In this document: positions 16,061 through 20,138 of the stretch, piece after piece | Position numbering within the stretch: the first letter of the stretch is position 1 | Layout of the letters: each line of letters opens with the position of its first letter | Source of the DNA: an uncultured Collinsella sp. | GTDB taxonomy: Bacteria; Actinomycetota; Coriobacteriia; Coriobacteriales; Coriobacteriaceae | DNA: 20,138 nt | Direction of reading: 5' to 3' | NCBI GenBank assembly: GCA_900547805.1 | Contig: URIE01000023.1 | Coordinates: 1-20,138, forward strand | Notes under the pieces: model-generated | The model's input: the letters and a program-made list of their open reading frames with translations, nothing else | What the model was told of the DNA's origin: nothing | The model's database searches: none | Translations under genes and position numbers: made by a program

Positions 16061-16159
16061 GGAAGCCCCGTCTCCCTACACTGTTTCCTTTGCGCTCACC
16101 TGGCTTCGCCAGAAGTCGCGCCAAGGAAACAGTTCCGGGAGACGGGGCTTCCTTCGTTT
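16061..16159 (+). terminator. Large compound hairpin after fba
   Basis: The outer stem is a perfect 16-bp match of 16061-16076 with 16137-16152. The middle stem is a perfect 11-bp match of ACTGTTTCCTT (16080-16090) with AAGGAAACAGT (16123-16133). Further in, GCGC pairs with GCGC and CTGGC (16100-16104) with GCCAG (16108-16112). It is followed by TTCGTTT, a poor T-tract. It may terminate fba or protect its 3' end, but is far larger than a normal terminator. Confidence 0.6.
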
Positions 16160-16186
16160 ACCGCCGCAGGGTTACGAGTCTGAATT
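16100..16186 (+). repeat. Degenerate tandem repeat, copy A
   Basis: This copy begins CTGGCTTCGCCAGAAGTCGC and ends CAGGGTTACGAG followed by CTGAATT. It matches copy B (16197-16285) at most positions with two small gaps, at an offset of 97-99 bases. Copy A includes the 3' half of the large hairpin; copy B lacks the matching 5' arm. Confidence 0.7.
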
Positions 16187-16196
16187 AAGAGGGCTA

Positions 16197-16285
16197 CTGG
16201 CTTTGCCAGAAGTCGCGCAATGGGAAAAGCTCCGGGCGAACGGGGCCTCCTTTGTTAACTCGCTGCAGGGTTACGAGGCTGAATT
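16197..16285 (+). repeat. Degenerate tandem repeat, copy B
   Basis: This copy begins CTGGCTTTGCCAGAAGTCGC and ends CAGGGTTACGAG followed by CTGAATT. Its ends are well conserved with copy A and its centre is diverged. It retains the small CTGGC/GCCAG stem. It ends about 40 bases before a promoter for the next gene. No coding content is apparent. Confidence 0.7.
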
Positions 16286-16324
16286 CATTTTTGCTACCGT
16301 TCAGCGGCGTTGATGGCTCCTTTG

Positions 16325-16353
16325 TTGGGGCTTTCTATTTATCTCGCTACAAT
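16325..16353 (+). promoter_or_regulatory. Promoter of the transglutaminase-like gene
   Basis: TTGGGG (16325-16330) and TACAAT (16348-16353) are separated by exactly 17 bases. Transcription would begin near 16360, 28 bases before the chosen start codon. This argues against the earlier TTG/ATG start at 16310-16313. Confidence 0.6.
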
Positions 16354-16387
16354 GGGCTTCGAGAGTTCTAATGACTTGGAGTTTGGT

Positions 16388-17821
16388 ATGGCTGTTATTG
16401 ATGTGCTGCCTTCGGATGGGAAGGTTATTGACGAGGGTCCTGTTGGTTGCTCTGTTGATGTTTGCTGTGATGATTTTCGTCATCTCGATATTGGGTTGCC
16501 GCCTGAGATTCTTCGTCTCAAGAATGCTGGGTATTTGAAGAAGGCTGTTGAGGCTTGCGATCGTCTCTTGGAGCAGAACCCTGAGCCTTCGCTGGCTGCT
16601 TGTGTTCGTGCTGAGCGGTATCGCATGCTTGAGACTCCGCTTCATTTTTCGGTGTCGCGCGATCAGGCCATTGCGATGATTCGCGAGGAGTGGCCTGAGT
16701 TTGCTGAGGAACAGTTTGACGATCTGATCGACCGTAAGCGTATTGACTGGCGCTTCATCGATGGCGAGCTGTTTGTTCTCGACAACTTCCTCGATTCGCT
16801 TCGCGTGTACCCCAAGGAGGTTCCGGGACTGCGTCCCGATTCTGCGGACGGCATAGCGCTGCGTAACCAGATGCTCAGGGAGATGGAGTCACAAAACGGG
16901 TTGACTCGCGTCATTACTCTTAAGGCGTCCGTGTCTGTTCCCGGTGCTCTTGAGGGGGAGGCCGTTCGCGCGTGGCTTCCCGTTGCTGCCGCCTGCCGTC
17001 AACAGTATCAGGTCGAAGTTCTCGATATGACGCCGGAGGGGCATGTTGCCCCCGAGGATGCGCCGGCACGCACCGCTTCATGGTGTTCTTCGACCGATCG
17101 CTCGTTCACGGTAACCTATCGTTATCACATTAATGCTGCCTATTGTGACATATATGGAGGTATGCTGCCCGAACGTCCGTGCATGGACGCGCCGCTGCCC
17201 GAGGACACTTCCGAGGACCGTCCGCACATCGCGTTTACGCCGTATCTGCGTCAACTGACGGCGCGCATCATTGACGGGCTCGTTGATCCGCTCGACCGTG
17301 CTCGCGCCATCTATGATTATCTGACGCAACATATCGACTATCGCTATCAGCCACCATATCTGCTTTTGGGCTCCATCGCCGATGACTGTGCACACTCGCT
17401 CCGCGGCGATTGCGGCGTTATGGCGCTCACGTTTATCACGATGTGCCGCATTGCGGGCGTGCCTGCTCGTTGGCAAAGTGGCCTGTATGTTGCGCCCGAT
17501 TCGGTGGGGCCGCACGACTGGGCCGAGTTCTATACGCCGCAGGCCGGTTGGCTCAACGCCGATATCTCGTTTGGTTCCTCAGCACGCAGGATGGGGGAGG
17601 AGTGGCGGCGCCGTCACTACTTTGGCAACCTCGATCCATGGCGCATGGTGGCAAACAATCGGTTCCAGGCGGACTTATCCCCTGTATCTGATGGCATGCG
17701 TGAGGATCCCTATGACAACCAGATGGGCGAGGCCTCGGTTGACGGACGTGGATGTCGTAAGCGGGAGATGTTGCGCAAGGTTGAGCTTATCGAAATGCTC
17801 GAAGTTCCATTTTCGGACTAA
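16388..17821 (+). CDS. Transglutaminase-like (papain-fold) domain protein
   Basis: This is a 477-residue protein. The C-terminal half holds a transglutaminase-like core: Cys342 in RGDCGV, His376 in GPHDWAEF and Asp392 in NADISFG form the expected catalytic triad. The fold includes amide-hydrolysing and peptidase-like enzymes, so the reaction is unknown. The N-terminal third is helical and TPR-like (LKNAGYLKKAVEACDRLLEQ), followed by a middle beta-rich segment as often precedes these domains. No signal peptide or membrane segment is visible, so it is probably cytoplasmic. ATG 16388 has GGAG six bases upstream and follows a good promoter. Hand counts give about 50% GC for the first 240 bases of this region and about 63% for a 60-base sample further in, with T-ending codons common at the 5' end. 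Confidence 0.82.
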   Translation: MAVIDVLPSDGKVIDEGPVGCSVDVCCDDFRHLDIGLPPEILRLKNAGYLKKAVEACDRLLEQNPEPSLAACVRAERYRMLETPLHFSVSRDQAIAMIREEWPEFAEEQFDDLIDRKRIDWRFIDGELFVLDNFLDSLRVYPKEVPGLRPDSADGIALRNQMLREMESQNGLTRVITLKASVSVPGALEGEAVRAWLPVAAACRQQYQVEVLDMTPEGHVAPEDAPARTASWCSSTDRSFTVTYRYHINAAYCDIYGGMLPERPCMDAPLPEDTSEDRPHIAFTPYLRQLTARIIDGLVDPLDRARAIYDYLTQHIDYRYQPPYLLLGSIADDCAHSLRGDCGVMALTFITMCRIAGVPARWQSGLYVAPDSVGPHDWAEFYTPQAGWLNADISFGSSARRMGEEWRRRHYFGNLDPWRMVANNRFQADLSPVSDGMREDPYDNQMGEASVDGRGCRKREMLRKVELIEMLEVPFSD

Positions 17822-17835
17822 TCAACAGAAAGCTG

Positions 17836-17844
17836 TGATAAACT
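17836..17844 (+). promoter_or_regulatory. Possible extended -10 of tRNA-Leu
   Basis: TGATAAACT matches an extended -10 (TG-N-TAAACT) 16 bases before the tRNA. No good -35 is seen, and the region overlaps the end of the preceding gene's tail, so read-through is also possible. Confidence 0.35.
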
Positions 17845-17860
17845 AACTCACGCATTACGT

Positions 17861-17947
17861 GCCCGAGTGGCGGAATTGGCAGACGCAGTGGACTCAAAAT
17901 CCACCGTTGGCAACAACGTGCGAGTTCGAGTCTCGCCTCGGGCACCA
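17861..17947 (+). tRNA. tRNA-Leu (anticodon CAA)
   Basis: An 87-base class II tRNA with encoded CCA. Acceptor GCCCGAG (17861-17867) pairs with CTCGGGC before ACCA. The anticodon stem GTGGA/TCCAC (17888-17892/17900-17904) encloses CTCAAAA, giving anticodon CAA at 17895-17897, which reads UUG. A long variable arm (about 17905-17920) fits leucine. The T arm has GTTCGAGTC. It resembles E. coli leuX in sequence. Confidence 0.96.
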
Positions 17948-17955
17948 TACATGCA
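17925..17955 (+). repeat. 31-base direct repeat, copy 1 (within tRNA-Leu 3' end)
   Basis: This stretch begins TTCGAGTCTCGCCTCGGGCA, runs through CCA and ends ATACATGCA. It is repeated exactly at 18109-18139. It has the form expected of an attachment site for an element that integrates at a tRNA 3' end. The similarity continues loosely through the downstream terminators. Confidence 0.85.
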
Positions 17956-17966
17956 AGTGAGCGTTC

Positions 17967-17989
17967 AAGGGGGTCAAGGCCCCCTTTTT
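17967..17989 (+). terminator. Terminator of tRNA-Leu
   Basis: AAGGGGG (17967-17973) pairs with CCCCCTT (17980-17986) around TCAAGG. The T-run spans 17985-17989. It is a strong intrinsic terminator 20 bases after the tRNA. Confidence 0.88.
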
Positions 17990-18023
17990 CGTGCCGAACT
18001 CGCGTGAGCGCGCGGAGCGTTAA

Positions 18024-18100
18024 ACAAACAGGCCAGCGGCCTGTTTGTAGCGGAGCGTGGTGAGGGCGCCATGCGCCCGAAGCCCGGGGCTTCGCGAAGC
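18024..18100. other. Hairpin-rich spacer between the two tRNA-end copies
   Basis: Three successive palindromes lie here. ACAAACAGGCC (18024-18034) pairs with GGCCTGTTTGT (18038-18048). GGGCGC (18064-18069) pairs with GCGCCC (18073-18078). GCTTCGCGAAGC (18089-18100) is self-complementary. CGGAGCG flanks the first hairpin on both sides. No coding sequence or ribosome binding site is apparent. Confidence 0.65.
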
Positions 18101-18108
18101 GAAGGCCC

Positions 18109-18139
18109 TTCGAGTCTCGCCTCGGGCACCATACATGCA
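18109..18139 (+). repeat. 31-base direct repeat, copy 2 (orphan tRNA-Leu 3' end)
   Basis: This is an exact copy of 17925-17955, containing the T-arm 3' part, acceptor 3' strand and CCA of tRNA-Leu. The upstream part of a tRNA is absent, so it is not a functional gene. It is followed by its own terminator, like copy 1. Confidence 0.85.
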
Positions 18140-18149
18140 CCTGCGCTTC

Positions 18150-18172
18150 AAGGGGGCTTGGGCTCCCTTTTT
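18150..18172 (+). terminator. Second terminator, after the orphan tRNA end
   Basis: AAGGGGGC (18150-18157) pairs with GCTCCCTT (18162-18169), with one G-U and a TTGG loop, followed by a T-run to 18172. It is a diverged copy of the terminator at 17967-17989, with the flanking TTCAAGGGGG and CCCTTTTTCGTG conserved. Confidence 0.8.
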
Positions 18173-18183
18173 CGTGTACGTAA

Positions 18184-18211
18184 TGTGATAACGCGTCGAA
18201 CGTGTTATTAT
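18184..18211 (+). promoter_or_regulatory. Candidate infC promoter with operator-like inverted repeat
   Basis: TATTAT (18206-18211) is a fair -10 but no clear -35 is seen 17 bases upstream. An inverted repeat TGATAAC (18186-18192) with GTTATTA (18204-18210), one mismatch and 11-base spacing, overlaps the -10. It may be a protein-binding site. The transcript would start near 18218, leaving a leader of about 175 bases. Confidence 0.35.
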
Positions 18212-18244
18212 TCGCAAGGCGTTGTTCCCGCAATGCCCTAAAGA

Positions 18245-18260
18245 GGAACCCGAGGGTTCC
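18245..18260 (+). other. Leader hairpin upstream of infC
   Basis: GGAACC (18245-18250) pairs with GGTTCC (18255-18260) around CGAG. The palindrome TTGGCGCCAA follows at 18267-18276. They lie in the region where ribosomal-protein-operon leaders place their binding elements; whether L20 binds here is not known. Confidence 0.4.
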
Positions 18261-18331
18261 CACCTTTTGGCGCCAATGAGCAGCTGACTGGTCATACAAC
18301 TTAGATTCCCTTCCTCATATCGAGGATGTCT

Positions 18332-18388
18332 ATGTGTACGACCTGGTTGCTGAGAAGCGCCGGGTTATTTTTTTATGAATGGAGGTAG
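18332..18388 (+). CDS. Possible 18-codon leader peptide spanning the infC attenuator
   Basis: ATG 18332 has GAGG (18322-18325) six bases upstream. The frame reads MCTTWLLRSAGLFFYEWR and stops with TAG at 18386-18388, six bases before the proposed infC start. An in-frame ATG at 18326 would add two residues. The terminator hairpin (18341-18365) and its U-tract lie wholly inside this frame, so ribosomes translating it would stop the hairpin from forming. The infC ribosome binding site is also within it. No homologue is recognised; a chance frame is possible because the U-tract itself encodes LFFY. Confidence 0.35.
   Translation: MCTTWLLRSAGLFFYEWR
18341..18374 (+). terminator. Attenuator-type terminator immediately upstream of infC
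   Basis: ACCTGGTTGC (18341-18350) pairs with GCGCCGGGT (18357-18365) with one bulged T and two G-U pairs, loop TGAGAA. A run of seven T at 18368-18374 follows. It sits six bases before the infC ribosome binding site, so it can only serve this operon as a conditional terminator. In Bacillus, the infC-rpmI-rplT operon is controlled by an L20-dependent leader terminator; this is a plausible counterpart. Confidence 0.7.
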
Positions 18389-18393
18389 GGAAA

Positions 18394-18948
18394 ATAGCTA
18401 AGTCTGATGACACCCGCATCAACGACGAGATCACTGCATCTTCGTGCCGTTTGATTGGCGTCGATGGCTCTCAGCTCGGCCTGTTCGCCATCCGCGATGC
18501 CCAGCGCGTCGCTGACGATCAGGGTCTCGACCTGGTCGAGATCGCTCCCAACGCGGAGCCGCCGGTCTGCAAGGTCATGGACTACGGTAAGTTCAAGTAC
18601 CAGCAGGCCATGAAGGCCAAGGCTGCTCGTAAGAACCAGTCCAAGGTCGAGGTCAAGGAAATGAAGTTCCGACCCAAGATTGACGTTGGCGACTACGAGA
18701 CCAAGAAGGGCCACGTTCTGCGTTTCCTCAAGAAGGGCGCACGCGTTAAGATCACCATCATGTTCCGCGGCCGTGAGATGGCTCACCCGGAGCAGGGTCT
18801 TAACGTTCTCGAGCGTCTCGCCGAGGATCTCAAGCCTTACGCTACGGTCGAATCCAAGCCTAAGATGGAAGGCCGTAACATGCTTATGCTGCTCGCCCCG
18901 ATTAAGGGCGCCTTCGATGAAGAAAAAGCGGCAAGCGATACCAAGTAA
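18394..18948 (+). CDS. infC: Translation initiation factor IF-3 (apparent ATA start codon)
   Basis: IF3 binds the 30S subunit, prevents early 50S joining and checks the start codon. This 184-residue product has the N-domain block APNAEPPVCKVMDYGKF (51-67), a lysine-rich linker helix and the C-domain FRGREMAH (124-131), ending with the ESKPKMEGRNMLMLLAP region. The start is ATA at 18394: GGAGGT (18381-18386) lies 7 bases upstream, and the protein then begins in register with other IF3s (TRINDEI). The only in-frame ATG, 18379, overlaps that ribosome binding site, has T-rich sequence before it and directly follows an in-frame TGA (18376-18378). Non-AUG infC starts allow IF3 to repress its own synthesis. 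The gene is first in infC-rpmI-rplT. Confidence 0.93.
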   Translation: MAKSDDTRINDEITASSCRLIGVDGSQLGLFAIRDAQRVADDQGLDLVEIAPNAEPPVCKVMDYGKFKYQQAMKAKAARKNQSKVEVKEMKFRPKIDVGDYETKKGHVLRFLKKGARVKITIMFRGREMAHPEQGLNVLERLAEDLKPYATVESKPKMEGRNMLMLLAPIKGAFDEEKAASDTK

Positions 18949-18980
18949 CTAGTGTTCTGTAACCGATTAAGGAGTATTTC

Positions 18981-19172
18981 ATGCCTAAGATGAAGTCCCA
19001 CAGCGGCACCAAGAAGCGTTTCCGCAAGACTGGTACCGGCAAGCTTATGCGCGCCAAGGCTTTCAAGAGCCACATCCTGAGCAAGAAGTCCACCAAGCGT
19101 AAGCGTGGCTTCCGTCAGGAGACCGAGATCGCGGCTGCCGACCGCAAGGTCATCAAGTCGCGTCTCGCCTAA
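18981..19172 (+). CDS. rpmI: 50S ribosomal protein L35
   Basis: This 63-residue basic protein starts MPKMKSHSGTKKRFRKTGTG and includes the conserved AFKSHILSKKSTKRKR region, all hallmarks of bL35. AAGGAG (18969-18974) lies six bases before ATG. It is the second gene of the infC operon, 32 bases after infC and 46 bases before rplT. Length and residues are normal. Confidence 0.97.
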   Translation: MPKMKSHSGTKKRFRKTGTGKLMRAKAFKSHILSKKSTKRKRGFRQETEIAAADRKVIKSRLA

Positions 19173-19218
19173 GTTCGCGTTCCCGTTTTTCGTTTTACCG
19201 TCTAGGAGTTGATAGAAC

Positions 19219-19578
19219 ATGGCACGTATTAAGCGCGCTGTTGCCGCCAAGAAGAAGCGCCGTACCGTTATGCACCGTGCGAAGGGTTACTACGGTGCCG
19301 CTTCGCGTACTTACAAGCATGCTAAAGAGCAGGTCCAGCACTCCCTGCAGTATCAGTATCGTGATCGCCGCAACAAGAAGCGCGAGATCCGCTCTCTCTG
19401 GATCACCCGTATCAACGCTGCTGCTCGCCTGAACGACATCTCTTACTCTCAGTTCATGCACGGCCTGAAGGTTGCCGGCATCGAGCTCGACCGCAAGGTT
19501 CTGGCTCAGATGGCTTACGAGGACATCGAGTCCTTCAACGAGCTGGCCACCATCGCCAAGAAGGCTCTCGAGGCCTAA
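19219..19578 (+). CDS. rplT: 50S ribosomal protein L20
   Basis: This 119-residue bL20 is needed for early 50S assembly and binds 23S rRNA. It shows the diagnostic MARIKRAVAAKKKRR start, AKGYYGAASRTYKHAKEQV, the DRRNKKREIRSLWITRINAA block and the C-terminal FMHGLKVAGIELDRKVLA. AGGAG (19204-19208) lies 10 bases before ATG. In several bacteria L20 also represses its own operon by binding the mRNA; the leader described above is the likely target, by inference. It is the last gene of the operon. Confidence 0.97.
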   Translation: MARIKRAVAAKKKRRTVMHRAKGYYGAASRTYKHAKEQVQHSLQYQYRDRRNKKREIRSLWITRINAAARLNDISYSQFMHGLKVAGIELDRKVLAQMAYEDIESFNELATIAKKALEA

Positions 19579-19597
19579 TTGATTCTCTTGAATCGCT

Positions 19598-19635
19598 AGG
19601 GGAGTGTCGCGCTGTGCGCGGCGCTCCCTCTTTTT
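19598..19635 (+). terminator. Terminator of infC-rpmI-rplT
   Basis: GGGAGTGTCGCG (19600-19611) pairs with CGCGGCGCTCCC (19617-19628), two G-U pairs, loop CTGTG. TCTTTTT follows (T-run 19631-19635). Confidence 0.9.
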
Positions 19636-19639
19636 ATCT

Positions 19640-19680
19640 AAAGCGCAGGTATATATAGTTAAAAGCGCGGGTAGATAGAC
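19640..19680. repeat. Tandem direct repeats upstream of the rRNA operon
   Basis: AAAGCGCAGGTATATA (from 19640) and AAAGCGCGGGTAGATA (from 19662) match at 14 of 16 positions and are 22 bases apart, about two helical turns. Their place upstream of an rRNA operon suggests an activator or repressor site, or duplicated promoter parts. No known consensus is recognised. Confidence 0.55.
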
Positions 19681-19706
19681 ACTTACAGGTGACCGATCTT
19701 TATATA
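19676..19706 (+). promoter_or_regulatory. Candidate rRNA operon promoter
   Basis: TAGACA (19676-19681) is one base from TTGACA. TATATA at 19701-19706 is a partial -10 match at a 19-base spacer, slightly long. A separate TTGACG at 19814-19819 has no -10 at proper spacing: AATATA (19844-19849) is about 24 bases away. rRNA operons often have several promoters, so the exact one is undecided. Confidence 0.35.
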
Positions 19707-19736
19707 CCTCTTAACCGAAGGGTCATCATCTGATAC

Positions 19737-20018
19737 GTGCGGTCTTACTGCACATGACTTTCTATTACCTATATAGAAAGCGATGGATTGTGTAGGACTT
19801 GTGAAGAGTGGAATTGACGTTCCACATGGCTTCGCGGTCTGGCAATATATCTCCTTGCCGCGCGGCCCGGTCGGACCGGATGAGCCGCGGGGCGTGCACC
19901 TTGAGAACCGGATACTGCGAGGATGGACACACAAGCTGTGTCGCATCCGGGCAGACATCGAACCATTTGAAATGGTCTAACTTGGATTTGTTTTTCGCAA
20001 GGCCGCCGAGAGGCGGCC
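19737..20018 (+). other. Structured rRNA operon leader (hairpins and boxA-like motif)
   Basis: This otherwise gene-free stretch holds several stems. GTGCGGT/ACTGCAC lies at 19737-19753 and CTTTCTAT/ATAGAAAG at 19758-19780. A two-part stem CGCGGC-CCGGT/ACCGG-GCCGCG lies at 19861-19889, and GGATG-GACAC/GTGTC-CATCC at 19921-19948. GGCCGCC-GAGA-GGCGGCC lies at 20001-20018. TTGAGAACCGGATACTG at 19901-19917 resembles the antitermination boxA region of actinobacterial rRNA leaders (TTTGAGAACT type). Function in NusB-dependent antitermination and RNase III processing is inferred. Confidence 0.5.
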
Positions 20019-20115
20019 CCGAGAAATTCCTTTTCCTATACAGAACCATATGAATCGAACGGAACCGATCAGCGATGAACTGAGAGGACCGGACGGGCTC
20101 GAAGCCCATATATTT

Positions 20116-20138
20116 TGGACGGAGAGTTCGATCCTGGC
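20116..20138 (+). rRNA. rrs: 16S ribosomal RNA, 5' end (cut by window edge)
   Basis: AGAGTTCGATCCTGGC (20123-20138) is the start of 16S rRNA, aligning to E. coli positions 8-23, so base 1 falls near 20116. C replaces T at position 14, the form found in the Atopobium/Collinsella group. A short GGGCT/AGCCC stem (20095-20107) lies just before. The rest of the gene is beyond the window. Confidence 0.93.

Noticed and set aside
16061..16285. CRISPR array
   Set aside because: The repeats are only two, degenerate and about 97 bases apart, without short regular spacers or cas genes.
17787..18299. Minus-strand open frame (170 codons) through tRNA-Leu and repeats
   Set aside because: It is an antisense translation of a tRNA and terminators, a well-known kind of spurious annotation.
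18379..18381. ATG at 18379 as the infC start
   Set aside because: The codon overlaps the GGAGG ribosome binding site, has T-rich sequence before it and directly follows an in-frame TGA. ATA 18394 has correct spacing and matches IF3 N-termini.
19814..19849. TTGACG at 19814 and AATATA at 19844 as one promoter
   Set aside because: The gap is about 24 bases, too long for a standard sigma-70-type promoter.
19765..20109. Open frames on both strands in the rRNA leader
   Set aside because: They cover stem-loops of the leader, lack good ribosome binding sites and show no protein-like features.

Overview
The window looks like a chromosomal segment from a Coriobacteriia (Collinsella/Atopobium-group) actinobacterium. 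The clearest clue is the start of a 16S rRNA gene at the right edge. It carries AGAGTTCGATCCTGGC, with C at E. coli position 14, the variant for which the Atopobium-group version of primer 27F was designed. Moderately high GC with GC-rich third codon positions fits this. The genus is an inference from recall; no search was run.

Layout. (1) 1-5638: a branched-chain amino acid (HAAT/LIV) ABC importer operon. It has the 3' end of one binding-protein gene, a second full binding-protein lipoprotein (livK), two permeases (livH, livM) and two ATPases (livG, livF), closed by a strong terminator. (2) 5639-7246: a long imperfect palindrome, then cutC and a DUF4931/GalT-like HIT-family gene as a two-gene unit. 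(3) 7274-8272, minus strand: a bile acid:sodium symporter (BASS) family transporter, convergent with the previous pair and divergent from the next. (4) 8412-14210: a RecJ exonuclease fused to a RecQ-like helicase, then a bifunctional RelA/SpoT (p)ppGpp enzyme 15 bases downstream. (5) 14295-16040: a metallo-beta-lactamase-fold hydrolase and class II fructose-bisphosphate aldolase, followed by a large hairpin and a degenerate tandem repeat. (6) 16388-17947: a transglutaminase-like protein and tRNA-Leu(CAA). (7) 17925-18172: a 31-base exact duplication of the tRNA 3' end, with a terminator after each copy and a hairpin-rich spacer between. (8) 18184-19635: the infC-rpmI-rplT operon with an attenuator-like leader and an apparent ATA start codon for infC. 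(9) 19636-20138: an rRNA operon leader and the first bases of 16S rRNA.

How the genes work together. Much of the window is growth and translation control: (p)ppGpp metabolism, IF3/L35/L20, a tRNA and an rRNA operon. The rest is nutrient import (LIV system, BASS transporter), glycolysis (fba) and DNA repair (RecJ-helicase). No phage, IS transposase, CRISPR array or toxin-antitoxin system is visible. The most unusual material is non-coding: the infC leader (terminator hairpin inside a small reading frame that ends just before a non-AUG start), the duplicated tRNA end, and several palindromic repeats.
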